A program made the translations under genes and the position numbers. The notes under the pieces were generated by a model, which worked only from the letters and a program-made list of their open reading frames with translations, searched no databases and had not been told where the DNA came from. Below, piece by piece: positions 11,870 through 24,484 of a stretch of DNA of 64,000 nucleotides. Position 1 is the stretch's first letter. Each line of letters begins with the position of its first letter. The stretch spans positions 248,001-312,000 of the forward strand of contig JAGEMR010000018.1 in the NCBI GenBank assembly GCA_021030915.1, in the 5' to 3' direction. This stretch comes from Astrothelium macrocarpum (Eukaryota > Ascomycota > Dothideomycetes > Trypetheliales > Trypetheliaceae).

Positions 11870-12590
11870 CGATTTACAGGATGAAAAATGCTACAGGATG
11901 CATGAACATTGAACTCAAGAGGAAATTCCGGCTCACATTTGAGGGGAAATTTTTGCGGCACAGCAGGTCGAATGTGCCATAGGTAGGATAAGAGTACGCC
12001 ACAGACACCTCATTCCACAGGATAGGAAATTCCATCATGCACTCAAGGATAGAGTTTGTTGAATGTATTGTTTTGATGGGACGCCTCATAGTAGATATCC
12101 AGTAGCTCACTGAATATGCTTGACAAATGTATGCGACTCATAGCATGGAGAGGCAGTGGCATTGAGTTCTTATCGACCATGGTTTCTGCCTCCAACCCGT
12201 TCCGACTTTGACCCGAACTCACGGCGAGTCTGCAGCAAACTTTTCTCAAATTCATACTGAGTCAAATTTGGCTAGTCTTCCAGCCTATTGAAGCTCTCTC
12301 GTCTTTCGGGATGCCTCTTTTGCCAACAGAATATTGACTCCAGATCTCGATCATGTTTGAGCCGATATTGCCGAGAATTGAATACTGAGACTCTCTCTAG
12401 CATCGTGAACAGTGTTTCCGGGGTGCTGTTCATGCTCTGCACGCTTGCTTTGAGCATTTCGGTTTCCTAGAGGCACAGCAGCTGCACAGACTGAATGATT
12501 ACAATGCTTTCGAGGTCATCGAAGACTTCCAATGCTGCTTTGTCAGAGGGTGCAGTCCTATCACACCTGGACTTTGGACTGACTGAGGGC
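11870..12590 (-). pseudogene. decayed gene remnant downstream of CIA1
   Basis: Minus-strand coding-like pieces follow each other without a usable start. One frame reads ALEVFDDLESIVIIQSVQLL, then after a possible acceptor at the CTCTAG near 12471 ETEMLKASVQSMNSTPETLF, and on to RQYRLKHDRDLES and KRHPERRESFNRLED followed by an in-frame TAG at about 12272. The same frame then continues PNLTQYEFEKSLLQTRREFG to a further stop near 12176. A second frame nearby reads SRIHLSSIFSELLDIYYEASH. The composition is protein-like but stops interrupt it and no N-terminus is visible. I do not recognise the family. An intact multi-intron gene with an unusual structure is less likely. Confidence 0.35.
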
Positions 12591-12616
12591 CTATTGGCAA
12601 GATCTCCCAGAGTAGC

Positions 12617-13912
12617 TCAATCCACAAGCCATGCTTTGACTTCGCCATCGTCGCCTGTACTGATGATAATCTCTTCCTCATCATTTCGTTTGCCACTATC
12701 CCACCTCCTAGACCAGCAAACATGGTTGACCTCATATACATCATGTGCAGCTTCAAGCTCGGCGACGATTATCCATTCTGTCAGGGCTGATTGCATAGAT
12801 TTGGGTTGTTCGTCCAGTTCCATGTTATCTCCGTGTCCATTGGTATTGATATTCGCTGTGCCATTTATCTCTTGAGACTGCGGGCCTGTCCACCTCTCTT
12901 CATAGACAACGAGTTTGCCGTCACTTCCCGTGCTAACAATTCTTCCCGTCTTCTTGCTCCAACTGATGCTATAGATTGCTCGGTCATGACTCTGGGGTAA
13001 TCTTGCTTCTTCAATCCAGTTTTCCTGGATACTATTCGACTTGAGGATGCTCGGAATCTTGTCCTTGCTGGGCTTGTGCTCCTCGCCCTCCTTCGGTATC
13101 CTCGTCCACACCCGTATGGTCAAATCATCCGAGCACGACACCAATCTTGGACCCGCCTCCTTTCTCTTCTCTAGCAAATCCTTCTGCTCTTCCGTCAACC
13201 CCTCCCCACCCTCTCCCCGCAACTTTCCACCCTGTAATCCCTCAAAATCCACACACCAAACCGTTGCCTCATGCCCCTCCAAGACCGCCACACATGTCCA
13301 ATCATCCAAATCCTCCCGATATAACCTCACCGTATCATCATAACTCGCGCTCGCCAGCAGCTCCTCCTCCGGATGCCACACCACACACTTGACATCCCCC
13401 TCATGCTCCTGCAGTACCGCCACCGTCTCAAAATTATCCTCCTCGCCCGGGAGCTCCTCCCAGATCCACACACTCTTATCCCTCGAACACGTCGCCAACA
13501 GATTCGCCCCCGCACTCCACGCAATCGACTTGATCTCTGACTCATGCCCATCCAGCACCACCGAGTACCGCCACTCCTCGTCCTCATCATCCCCGTCCTC
13601 TTCCTCCTTCTCTTGCAAACCCCTTACCTCCCGCCGCCAGATCCCCGCGCTCGCATCGAAGCTGCCCGTGGCAAGCACGCTGTCGCCGCTCGCGTGCTCG
13701 GCGCCGGGCTTCCATGCGCACGAGCGGATGCTGCGCTTGTGGCCGCCGGTGACGGAGGAGTGCAACGTGAAGGATGTGAGGCTGTAGATGCGGACGGTTT
13801 TGTCCGAGGAGGCGGTGGCGAGGAGGGGGAGAGTTGGGTGAGGAGAGGACGACCAAGCGCGGGTGCTGCTGGGGGGATTGAAGGTTGCGAGGGGGCGGAT
13901 GGTCGGAGGCAT
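12617..13912 (-). CDS. CIA1: cytosolic iron-sulfur assembly protein Cia1 (WD40)
   Basis: A single exon of 431 residues from the ATG at 13912; the frame opens upstream through a GTG only. WD40 repeats fill the protein: TASSDKTVRIYSL, GHKRSIRSCAWKPG, VLDGHESEIKSIAWSAG, LLATCSRDKSVWIWE, LQEHEGDVKCVVWHP, LLASASYDDTVRLYRED, VLEGHEATVWCVDFE, RLVSCSDDLTIRVW, HDRAIYSISWSK and a last blade ending GDDGEVKAWLVD. Cia1 is the beta-propeller docking subunit of the CIA targeting complex, which delivers Fe-S clusters to cytosolic and nuclear proteins. Order, spacing and family-typical phrases (GHESEIKSIAWS, VCWSRRWD) support the assignment over a generic WD40 protein. It contains long acidic insertions between blades. 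Confidence 0.9.
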   Translation of the reverse strand: MPPTIRPLATFNPPSSTRAWSSSPHPTLPLLATASSDKTVRIYSLTSFTLHSSVTGGHKRSIRSCAWKPGAEHASGDSVLATGSFDASAGIWRREVRGLQEKEEEDGDDEDEEWRYSVVLDGHESEIKSIAWSAGANLLATCSRDKSVWIWEELPGEEDNFETVAVLQEHEGDVKCVVWHPEEELLASASYDDTVRLYREDLDDWTCVAVLEGHEATVWCVDFEGLQGGKLRGEGGEGLTEEQKDLLEKRKEAGPRLVSCSDDLTIRVWTRIPKEGEEHKPSKDKIPSILKSNSIQENWIEEARLPQSHDRAIYSISWSKKTGRIVSTGSDGKLVVYEERWTGPQSQEINGTANINTNGHGDNMELDEQPKSMQSALTEWIIVAELEAAHDVYEVNHVCWSRRWDSGKRNDEEEIIISTGDDGEVKAWLVD

Positions 13913-14850
13913 GGTCGGAGGGGGCGACACGGGACGGAAAGATTGGGGGGCAGAAGGTCGTGGGTGACTTGGGGGTTTGAGAGAGTTACAGAGGAGGGGT
14001 AGGCATGCCGTTGATGTGTAGAGGCTACGTGGAAAATTCGTAGCAAGTACGAGTTGGAATTTTTGGTGTTGAGATCCAGGGTATGCTTACCTCAAAAGGG
14101 AATTTTGACCCTTGTCAGTTGCCTAAAGCGGTAATTTCGCCACTTTTTCGTCAACCATCTACGATGTATTTTGAAACGCTTCGCAATCCCAAATTTTGTA
14201 TGGGAGTCGAGTTTCTTCGGCTGATCATGCAACGAACGTAACGTATCAGGACCCAGAATTGAAGACAAAGGTTCGGATAGTGATTGTGCAAAGCCTGAAC
14301 AGGTTTTTATCAAATTATCGGCTTCCGTTGTAGAGCTATGGGATTTTGAAGTGAAATTCGACAGAGTTTGGGCTTCGGGCACTTGGAGCTGAGACTAAGC
14401 CCAAATTAGGCTTAGTAGCTTACCAAATCTTAGTCAGCCTCCAAGTGTGCACTTTTTCAATCGAAAGTTGATGATGATACAGAAGGACCTCGCATACATC
14501 GCATGTGTTTAAACCATAATTCATGTGCTATGCATATTGAAACTTTTGCATTACTTTCTAATATGTTACATAGAAACCAAGAGTTTTGCAACTCTCCAAG
14601 ATGCGCAGCCGACTCGATGCAATCCAACCCATTTTTGCCATGTCCCGTGAGCCATTAAACTCTGCTCCGCGCTTCAAATGTCATTTCTTGATATCCATGA
14701 CAATCGAACCTTTGCAGATTGATCTAGCATCCCAAAAAGACTCTGACAGCGGATGTCGCTTCGTCAAGAGAAGGGTATTAGTATTAATTGAGCCATCCAC
14801 ATCGGAGAATTCTCACAAGCAGCCAGTGTCTGCGGAGATAAAACGATGGG
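13913..14850. other. intergenic with one doubtful minus-strand ORF
   Basis: The part next to 13913 is the CIA1 promoter and is G/C-skewed. An open minus-strand frame at 14092-14382 reads FGIAKRFKIHRRWLTKKWRN with a basic C-terminus, but it lacks an ATG and opens just after a TAG. It may be an exon remnant. I cannot support a gene. Confidence 0.35.
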
Positions 14851-17518
14851 CTATGTCGCCTTTGCACTCGCTCTTGAAGAAATATTGTGGCCGAAACGAG
14901 ATGAGGTGACGTTATAGAGATGATCAACATAGGTTGGAGACTCTTTTTCAGTCTTTTCAGCTGAAATAAGAGCAGTGATTCCCATATTGCGCATCTCAAG
15001 CATAGAATCGTCTTTGTCGGTATCCACAGTCATGTCAGAGCTTACCAAAATGCCACCAAAAGGAAAGCTATTGCCTTTTGATGGCATTGTGGGTGATGAG
15101 TCCTGCACAATAGACGGGCTGGGCTGTTTAACAAGCTCGCTCTCGGAAGAATTGTCCGGTCTGACAGGACTTGCGGCTATAGAACTGCCTAGCTTGATAG
15201 AGTTCCAGAAGCTCTTGCTGTGTGAACGAGTTGCAGCTGGCCTTGTCAAAGCTTCTTTCTGCATTTGATGGATAATGGGCGCAAATTCATGGTGGATTTG
15301 TCGAGCCAGTGCAGAGTGATCAGGTGAATCTTTAAAGACGCGTTGTCGAGTCTTGAAAAAGCTCAACGGGGTATAGGTCATGTCTGATAGTGGCTTAAGA
15401 GAACAATTGTGGACATCTGGAATGATGCAAAAAGCGAAAAGTGTCACCTGGCTCAGGGAATCCGTTTGCACGTCAGTGAAGCGCGCGGTAAACGGTTTGG
15501 AGCAAAAGACCGCTTGGTAGAACCACGGTTCACCAACAACCTGAGTGAGTGCCGAAATCCGGTCATATAGCAAATCCTTAAAGTCCTCTTCCTCTTCGGC
15601 CATGTTTGCGAACTGTGATGCTTTGCTGCTCAACCATTGGAGACATTCGCTAACTGATTTGCCTTCAAGCCTGACAAAAATATCCTGCTGCCAATGCTGT
15701 AACTGGTGGAGAGGTAACTCAACTTTGGGTAGCTGACACGGCAACACTCTTGGGACAAGAATGTCAAATCCTTTCTGTGCTGCCTTACTACGAAGCGCGT
15801 AGCAAGCGAGATATTTGGATCCGTGCTCAACACCAATAGGCCTGCAGTGTTCTCGTAGCCTATCGACATGTGTTGCGAATTCAGAAATCGGAACGTGCAT
15901 GCTGCGAGATATAAGTTCTCCCACTTGGCTCATGGCAGCGAAACGGTAGCCAGCATTGGTAAGATGGGACACTTCATATTTCGACACCTGACGCACAACA
16001 AACAAAAGTTGGCCTTTCCCGAAAGTCATTGGTGTTCCGATCTCGAGATCAGGTCTTTGGGCACCCTTGTAACCGCGCCTTGACCGACCGTCTGGTGAGG
16101 TTGTACCAGTTGTCATGATATCGTCGTACAGGACGCCGAGATTCTGTATCGGGACTTGGATTTCCTGCGCAAGGTCTGCAGCTGCCACACAGAAGCTTTC
16201 ACGGAAAAGCACCGAATAATCAAGTTCTCCCTCGTACTCCCATGTGCTTGAATTTGAGCTGGGTGGCCTCGCATCTTTCCACGCATTGGATTGGTATCGG
16301 AGATTATTGCGCATGCCGGGGACCAAATCAGCGACACCGCTCCAATTGTGCGTAACGCGGTATATCCAATGAAACACTGGATGCGCCACATTAAATTCGT
16401 CGTCGAATGACTGAAATTAGATTTTAGCAATCGGGAAATTATGACACGGAAAGATGACTTATTTACCCTCTGGTTGAACTGCTTTGTAATCTTCTTGTTT
16501 GGCAAAAGGCCTTCTTGAGTAACCATCAACCGGCCTTCTGGGTCGAACACAGCGCATGCGAGGGTGACCTGCTGTGCCCTGGCCGATAACCTCCTTTTCC
16601 GAAGATGCGCGTACCATACGATACCAATGCAGGCAAGAAAAGCGATAGCGCTCTATGAGTTGTCAGAGAAGTCTCGGAATCGAGCGCATGCCAACTTACA
16701 ATGGCAATAGCAATGATCAAATTAATGTTCCGCGCACCTCCAGCATTGGGAGTTCGGGTGGCCTTGATTTTGTACACCACGCCAATGGAAGCTACCCAGT
16801 GCATTCCTGAAACAGCAGTCGCTAAGAATATGGCTGTCATCAACCTTGACCACCATCTGTTGATCCAGAGCTCTTTCATGCTAAAGAAGAATGCCAGGGC
16901 TCCGGTAGCGTCTACGACGGCAACAATGATAGCACCGCCGATGTACTTTGGGCTATAGCTGAGTCTATAATTCAGGATACCAAAGTTGCCAACATAGTGC
17001 ATCCCGACAATGGAGAGACCGGCCGCAATACCTGATATGCAGAGGAAGACAGCAAATCGCAATCGCCCACGGTGTTTCTGTGATTCTCGATCCGCGATGA
17101 AGAAGCCGATAAACAGAAAGATGATTGGTAGAAACACTGAAAGCGCGGTGAAGCCAGGACTGTAGACAAGTTGCATGCTACTCTGGCCTTGACCCAAGAT
17201 GATTGCTCTATTTCCAACAAAGTGCATGCACCAGATACCAACAAGGCCCATGGAGACAGAGCATGCGAAGAGTTGTAGCCTGACCGATTCATGTTAGCAA
17301 ACATCCAAAGTCAAGAGCACCTGTTGCGTAGTCTCAGTGTGGTTTACGCACATGCTAAGCCATCTTTTCCCTGTTGTAATTCGACGATGCAGAAGTTCCA
17401 CGGTAGTAAGACAGCCGATCAAACTGGCGACGAAGGACAGGACCACAATCCAAGAAATTAAATGGAAAGGAACAATGTCACCGGGTTGGTAGTTCACCGT
17501 GTCCACACCTTGAGCCAT
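14851..17518 (-). CDS. MHYT-domain integral membrane signalling protein
   Basis: Four exons (17518-17352, 17279-16700, 16652-16467, 16410-14851) sum to 830 residues. The N-terminal third is a seven-helix MHYT domain with three motif copies: GIWCMHFVGN, IVGMHYVGN and SGMHWVAS. In bacteria MHYT domains are proposed to sense gases through copper held by the Met/His residues. The large cytosolic part begins AHPVFHWIYRVTHNWSG and is conserved in fungal proteins of this architecture; it has no assigned catalytic function I can name. The C-terminal tail is Ser-rich. The frame holds across all three introns (71, 47 and 56 nt), so the structure is well supported. Role: a probable membrane receptor (inference). 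Confidence 0.88.
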
Positions 17519-20500
17519 GATCTCTTGCTAATATTTCGTGCTGGAAAGTAGAAGTTTATCTCAAGTGAGCCGAGTTGGATGGGCTATTCAATGCTCTTGA
17601 ATATCTGGCAAGCTTGATGCCTTTTAATCAGAAGGAGGGTGAAGTGAGACAGTCTTAGTGCAACATTGGTCGTGTCCAAGACGAGCGTTGACAGAGCTTG
17701 TTCATGGTCAGTATCATATGACAATAACAAAGACGCAGTGTTTCTTGTTTTTAGCACCCACCATGTAGTACTAGTAGACAGCTTCACACGAACTGTGGTC
17801 ACCCAATAAATAATGGTGAATGTAGTATGGTGAAAGAATCGACTCCCAAACAAGGATTTGAATAGACCTTCTTTAGCACATTTGAAACTTGGGGGATTAA
17901 AGATAATTAAAAATGGAATTATGCGTTTGAAGATCAGTGTCACCCGAATCCTGTGTGTCTGTCCCTTGCACGGCAGCTATGGCGAAGAGATTCAAATGAA
18001 AGGGATCCACGGCCAGGATGAGGGCAGGTGGGCACAGAATATGCAAACGGGGACTATAGATATGTAATGGGATGGAAGGCGCCATAAATGGACGTCGGAC
18101 GGAGGCCATGGCATGGTTCCGGGATGCACTGTGGCACCTAACAAAGATCCTGAAGACTGAAGGTTTGGTCGTGAACAGGACGGCGTCAATCATGAGGCAG
18201 CAGCATTGTCGCGCCCCCAGCAAGCCGACAGCATCATCGACCCACGGCAATGCTGGGGATCCAAGCTATCGTCCTACATTCTTGCCGCAATGGATCAGTG
18301 TGTTTTCCCTTGCTGCCCGCCCCTCGGCTCGACCTTTCGCTGGGCCAGAAGGTGCCAATCGATCTGCGCCCGTGTGGCCATCATCGGCATGGCTTTGGGC
18401 ACCGCTTGGGTGCGGCATGATATCCCCGGATCTGCAAGGGCTAGCCGAGCCAGCAAAGCCAAATCGCTGTTGTTCGCTGGGACTACAAAGTTCGGAAGAT
18501 TGGGAATGATGGCTGGCAGCCCTGGCGCGCATCAGAACCTTGGTCGGCCTTCTCCGCCCTGCAGCATGGGCTCCGTACAACCGCAAATGATGGCACTTTC
18601 TGTCTGTCTCACCCTTTTGTTCGATTCCACGAATTGTCGCCGTGCCATGAAAAGTCCTGATCGGAAAACAAGTCTGGATGACTTGCTCTAGCGTACGTAG
18701 TAGCAGGTCGTCCCTATGGTTCGGATCAAGGCTAGCTTCAATCATCTAAAGTAGTCATCCACTTTATTATTTGTACCTTAAGACGCAAGAATGCGCCGCC
18801 TCGATCCCTGCTCCGGTACGTGCCTTCGTCCCCGGATTGACGTGCAGTCGATCTTACCTTTGCTAGTCACTGATTTACGACTAGCCCATGCACGCACGTT
18901 GCATCTAAAATATTACTGCATAGCAACGATACCGGAGTACCTGATGGTTCACTGATAATTAATCAAACAATAGCCGTTCGTCAACTACCCTCTCGTCAAA
19001 AATCTCGTCTATGGATCAGCCTCATTTCGTCAAAAGGTACCAAGGTTCTCGACAACCCTAGGCTTTACGGGTTCATTCAACCGTGTCGGCGGTGCGGTGA
19101 TATCACTTTAGTGTACCACGATCAAATTCCTTCCAAAGCTTTGTCAATATCGAGTTGTGGCTTGAAGAATCTTAAAGCACGGAGACACCTTACGTACAAA
19201 GGATGTCCATGGAGTCTCAGAAAATTGATCTTTCTTAGCCCCCGCAGCTAGCACGAGCTTACCAATCAAGGAATTCTTCTTTCAGGGCGAAGGTTCTTCA
19301 ATTGAAGATAATCATACGATATCATGCGGAGATGTGATTCCTCCCACTACAGTGATTTAGATCGCTTTGCGGCACCCTTGCTCTAGCATTTTCAGGTACT
19401 TTCAAAGGTTTTGCTTGTCCCATTAGACATCGCGATCTCTTATCTAGCCACGTCTATTAGTCGTTGGTGCTTGGCTTAGTCTAGACATAGGGCACGGGAA
19501 GAAGTGGTGTTGCAAATCATGGACGACGCCACAACGTTGGCCAGACTCTTGTCGAGCCGCCGCAGAAAGGCCGCTTCCGGTCTTCTTTACGAGTAGTGTT
19601 TGCTTCTTCGGCCGCGCTTGCGCCTTCGTAATTTTCCACATGGGGCTGATTCGATCCATTGCAAACCGCTCTGATGACTTGCGCTTGATAGTGAAGTGAG
19701 CCTCCCGGATTTGCAGAGAAAAGCTTATCGAGAATTTCGCAAGGATGCACAGACACTGAGCGAACCCGTGGTGCTGGCACTCTGGGACAGGTCATGATTC
19801 ATGGGCAACATTCTTTAGGTGGAGTTCAAAGGACGCTTAAAGCATCGCTACACCTGCCCATTTTTCTAGGAACTTAAGGTTTCGTTGACCTTCCCATGGT
19901 CTTACTGAGACTGAAACGGCTGCTCAAACTTTCCAGACTAGTGGGGTACAAGAGGTGTCCTTGGAGCTCTGTGAGTGATAGAAGATATCGTCGTCATTTC
20001 GAACCTTACCTTACACACAAGGTCAGAGACCAGTTCGCTTCCATTGAATCATACTCATCTGGTTTCGTCACAATGAAGAGCTTTTGTCGACCCGGAGTTG
20101 CGCCAATCCGACGCGATTACCAAGCAGGGTTCTCAATAAGCGACGAACTCGAACACCACTTTCAATCGGTGTACTTTGGAAAACGACCAATAAGAATGAC
20201 TTTAGTGCATTTTTCTTCGGTAAAACCGGATTAACAACCCTACGCTAATGTCAGGGTATCTTGCAAATGTGGTTCAATTAAAAAATTCAAATAAACAGCT
20301 TAATAAGATTCTTCAAAGTTCTGAAGAATTGCCGATACTTAGTCACCAGTAGATACGAGTTCTTTGCCACTGCATGAAGAGACCCAAAAACTGAGACCGA
20401 TTCTAGCGTGAACTTTAGCGATAATGCCATGTTGAAGCCTCCAGACTTCCAATGTACATTTAGGCTCTGCATTTTTCAGGCTACTACCATGTCTTTTTCA

Positions 20501-20999
20501 TCGGCTAAGCGGGCCGCGGCGCTGTTACAGAGGGCCCGTTGAAGCGATGCAGGTTCTACTTTCGATACGCGGTAGTGAGGGTAAGCTTGTGATGACCTCG
20601 TACTCCTTCCAAATAAATGCAATTGTAGAGAGTTTGTTTAGGTTAGTTTGAAAGCTTCTTTCCCGCTTCTAGGCATGATCTGCCGGCCCCTCTCTGTCAG
20701 ACAGCTCATCAAGATAACAAATGGGACGATCATCCACATAAAGCCGAATGAAAAGTAAAATCCGCTTAAACCCCACTTTCTTTATACCTTGGTTTTATCA
20801 CGCTTTCCCGAATGGACGTCATCCTCTTGCCTTTACTGTAGTCTTGGCATGACCGCAGTAGACTTTTTGGATTATGATCCACTTTGACACCTGGGCGGTC
20901 GAGGGCTTTGGAATCGCGTGATTCTCTCTTGATTGATAGAGTACATTTCTCCGATGGCCCTCGAACAAGATAGGTAGCTCGATACATGGTGCCCAATCT
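17519..20999. other. 3.5-kb gene-poor stretch
   Basis: Bases 17519-18000 are the promoter side of the MHYT gene. Between 18070 and 18745 both strands carry GC-rich frames over 140 codons, but neither translation shows a domain or good start context. Frames at 19444-19795 minus and 19896-20234 plus are similarly featureless. I see no supported gene. Confidence 0.4.
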
Positions 21000-21963
21000 T
21001 CAAGGCGGGGCTTTTGACTTTTTGGATTGTGCGGTTTTTCTTGTTGGACGTGACTGAATTTCCTGTCGCTCCTCTATTGCCGACGCTTTCCTCTTACGCG
21101 ATTGAGGGGTATGCGAATTCCTCTTCGATCCCGCACCCATATCCTTCTTTCCTAGTACGTAGGCAGCTTTCTCGAGATCCAAGGCGGTAACCCTCTGATC
21201 CTTTCCCTCTTCAAGTCTCTGTAGACACTTCTGCGCTTTTCGGTACAGGCTTTCGTATTCCTTTAGCGTGTATTTTATTTTGAGCTCCCAACCTTTTCCT
21301 AATTCCTCCCAGTGTAGCCAACGATAAAGCTCATCCGAGAAGAATGGCACCTGAGTCTGATTGTAACAAGAGAGAATCAAAGAGGCTGTAGCAGGCCCAA
21401 TTCCCTTGAGTTGCACAAGATGAGACAACGATGTGCCGAGATCTTGAAATGAGCCCGTGGTCGATTCGAGTATATGCGATCCGAAGGCTTTCGATGTGAT
21501 GCTTCGTACGTTTTTTGCGTCGTTTGATTTGACAAGAGACAACAATTTCGGCCGAAAAGTACCGTGTTTCCTAGATCGCATTAGGCCAAAAAATGAATTG
21601 CGTCTTTCTTGAGAGAACTCTCTTTCCAAGAGTGCTTGTATTCGTAAATGGAAGTTGAATAATGTTATCTGTAGGCTAGAATGAATCGTTACGTGCATCT
21701 CATTGAACAACGCATCTCAATCTAGCAGATATCAGAGCTAAGAATCCAGACACTTACAGCTTCCATTCAACAAGTTCGGTGAGTTCATCGATATTCAAAT
21801 ATGCTTCGCCTTCATTCTTGCGTGCGGCAAGAGACTCCGGTAAAGAGGCCACTCGAATCTCCTCTAGTTCTCCTAAGCTATCCGGAATGCATTCATGATA
21901 GTGAGATATCAACTCCCGTATGAGCCCAGTGGTAATATTTTCCGGCAGATATTTTGCATCCAT
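21000..21963 (-). CDS. conserved fungal protein with helix-hairpin-helix motif
   Basis: Two exons (21963-21758 and 21570-21000) encode 258 residues. The 187-nt intron is long for this window, but splicing restores VEWKLKHGTFRPKLLSLVKS, a block I associate with a conserved fungal family. The middle has a helix-hairpin-helix turn, LVQLKGIGPATASLILS, followed by VPFFSDELYRW, reminiscent of HhH-GPD DNA-glycosylase folds, though I see no catalytic Lys/Asp pair. The C-terminal 60 residues are rich in Lys/Arg (SRKRKASAIEE, TRKTAQSKKSK) and look like a nuclear localisation signal. A DNA-binding or repair role is inference; the family appears uncharacterised. Confidence 0.78.
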
Positions 21964-22637
21964 TTCTTGCGCAGCTGAAAGACGATAGGAGTCGTCCAGA
22001 GTTTCGCACTTGCGTAGAAGATTCCGATCAATCTTCGATAATGATAAGCATCAACGATCAGACAGCCAGATCAAAGTAGATTTGCATAATTAAAGTTCCT
22101 GCACGATCGATTTTAATGCCTGCCAGCATGCTTTTCGTCAATGCAGCACTTCATATGCGCCAGAGTCTGAATTTCATTCAGCAGTCGCTCGTGTCTTCTC
22201 TCTTTGCAGATGTAGACAACTATCCGGATTTGATTTGGAGAGTACTCATATGTCAGTGCGGAGTGAAGGGTTGGAGAAGTCGCGAGTACATTTGAGTATT
22301 AAGGTGGGAAGGATGCGACCCCTTCACATGAAATTAACAAGTTGCACGGACAGGGGAGCTTGGTTATGCTAGCGTGCGTGACGAAATTAAACAAGAAATT
22401 ATTCGCCCTCGAGTTCATGCTGAATCCTCATCCTTCTCCAACACCCCTTTGAAGATTTCATGAGTCTCATTGGACAAATCTAGTAGGATCCGATTTTGCG
22501 ATACTTTGGGTTAGTCGGTCAATGAGGGATTTTTCGTATTAGTCCCAGCCAAGTTCCAACCCAATCTGAGGCAGATTCAGAGGTCCTCCATCAAATTGAC
22601 ACCGTCCACTCATTGAAAATCCTTACATCTGTGGCAA
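21964..22637. other. divergent promoter region
   Basis: A 674-bp spacer separates the start codons of the HhH protein (minus) and choline-phosphate cytidylyltransferase (plus), so both promoters lie here. No ORF or clear TATA element stands out. Confidence 0.5.
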
Positions 22638-24144
22638 ATGGGCCCTAAAAGGAAACGAGCATCAACCCTTCCGAAAACGACATTGGACGTAGTACAACCT
22701 TCATCACGCGACGCCTCCGAAGAAGACACTGCAGATCCGGTCCTTCAAGAAGTTAGCAGTATCAAGCAGCGTCAATCCGAAGCACCCAATCCACCTGCCA
22801 AGCGATCGCGATCGAGCAAGTCTGAAGAACACGCGCAAGACAGTCGTGTCAATCTGGAACCGTCATCCAATAATCCGCCTACGCGTGGTAGACCCCGTAA
22901 GAATGGGCGCAGCTCTGCGAGTAAAGGGAGTGATACAGTCGCCAATGGCAGCATAAAGAAGGATGACGGGCAGGATGAACTCTCCAAGGACATGCCTCCT
23001 CCACCGAAAGCTGGGCTGGTAGACCCAGTAGGATACATAACAAATCCGCCTCCAAAGGGCCGGCAGATCCGGGTCTACGCAGACGGAGTCTTTGATCTTT
23101 TCCATCTTGGGTAATTGTCGCAAACAAAAGTTGCCCTTTTTGCATTCTAACATGTCAATAGTCATATGCGGCAACTCGAGCAAGCAAAGAAAGCTTTTCC
23201 AAACACCTATCTTCTCGTTGGTGTGACTGGCGACAAAGAGACGCACCGACGTAAAGGACTCACAGTCCTCTCAGGTAAAGAACGCGCAGAGAGCGTCCGA
23301 CATTGCAAATGGGTCGATGAAGTGATTGAGGATTGCCCGTGGATTGTACCTACAGATTTTCTCGAGAAGCACAAGATAGATTATGTCGCACACGATGACA
23401 TTCCCTATGGAGCAGCTGAAGGCGACGATATCTACGCACCCATCAAGGAACAAGGCAAGTTTCTAGTCACTCAGAGGACAGAGGGGGTCAGCACAACCGG
23501 CATCATTACCAAGATTGTACGCGATCACGAGAAATACATCGCACGTCAGCTCAAACGTGGTACTTCGCGCAAAGAGCTTAACATTTCTTGGCTCAAGCAA
23601 AATGAACTTGAACTGAAACGCCATGTTGCAGAGATTGGAGAAGCCATCCGTAATAACTGGACGACGACTGGTCAAGAATTGTCAAAGGATCTGCGGCAAT
23701 TTTGGAGCCTGCCAAGTAGTCGAGCCGCCAGCCCCGCTCCAGCAACGCCAGCTAAGCCTACGGGAACGGAGAGCGCAGGCTCAGTCAAGAGTCCTAGCGC
23801 ATTCGCTCATCTAAGTCATTTGGAAATGCCACGACGCGAGGAAAGGAGTCGAAATAGCAACGACTTTGCAACAGGCTACAGTTTGGGACTGATAGGTGGC
23901 GTGAGGTCTTGGGTAAGCGAAATTGGCGAGAAGCTTCTCCATTATCATCCATTTCCGAGGCTCAATAAGTTAACGAGACGGTGTTTTCCAGATGACTCGA
24001 AGTCGGCGAAACCTCAACGACAATAGTCCAATAAGCGAGGGTGGCAGTGATGAAGAGACCCTTTCTCCAGAGGGAACGCTAAGAGACGATTCGAATGGAG
24101 CAGTGAGCGAACAAGTTGAACACGGCGTACAGTTAAAAGGATAA
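22638..24144 (+). CDS. PCT1: choline-phosphate cytidylyltransferase
   Basis: Makes CDP-choline from CTP and phosphocholine, the rate-limiting step of the Kennedy pathway to phosphatidylcholine. Exons 22638-23110, 23162-23912 and 23992-24144 sum to 458 residues. The catalytic core starts at RQIRVYADGVFDLFHLGHMR, with the CTP-binding HLGH formed across intron 1, then LVGVTGDKETHRRKG, RAESVRHCKWVDEV, YVAHDDIPY and the second signature RTEGVSTTGIITKIVRD. A disordered, basic N-terminus (GPKRKR) suggests nuclear entry. The lipid-sensing amphipathic region follows the core. Intron 2 (79 nt) is chosen because it yields SWMTRSRRNLND and an acidic tail typical of fungal CCT; without it the frame ends earlier at 24026. 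Confidence 0.95.
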
Positions 24145-24484
24145 TTTGACCCTGGACAGTGGGTGTTTGGGCGCTGTCAATAGAAAGGATAGCCTCACTG
24201 GCATTTTATAATTCTGCAAATGTAAACAGAGCTTGATACTTCTCCTCTTTCGCGATTTCCATAGAGTGGTCCTGCATCTCCACCACATTCTTACGAGCAA
24301 AATCCAACTTCTGCATTATACGATCCGAATTGATCGAATTTGTCACGATATACCCCAACTCCGAAAACTTGATTCGCTAAAATGCAATGATTTCCAATTT
24401 CCAATTTCAAAACGGGAAAAGTTGAGTATGGTCCACAACAAGACACCGTGCTAGACTACGCGACTCAGCCTGATTTGTGGTCAA

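Noticed and set aside
18072..18745. Overlapping frames of 145-161 codons on both strands
   Set aside because: Frames exist in three phases at once because the patch is GC-rich and stop-poor; none shows a domain.
23913..24029. PCT1 ending at the stop at 24026 without intron 2
   Set aside because: A good GTAAGC donor and TTTTCCAG acceptor give SWMTRSRRNLND and the usual acidic CCT tail.
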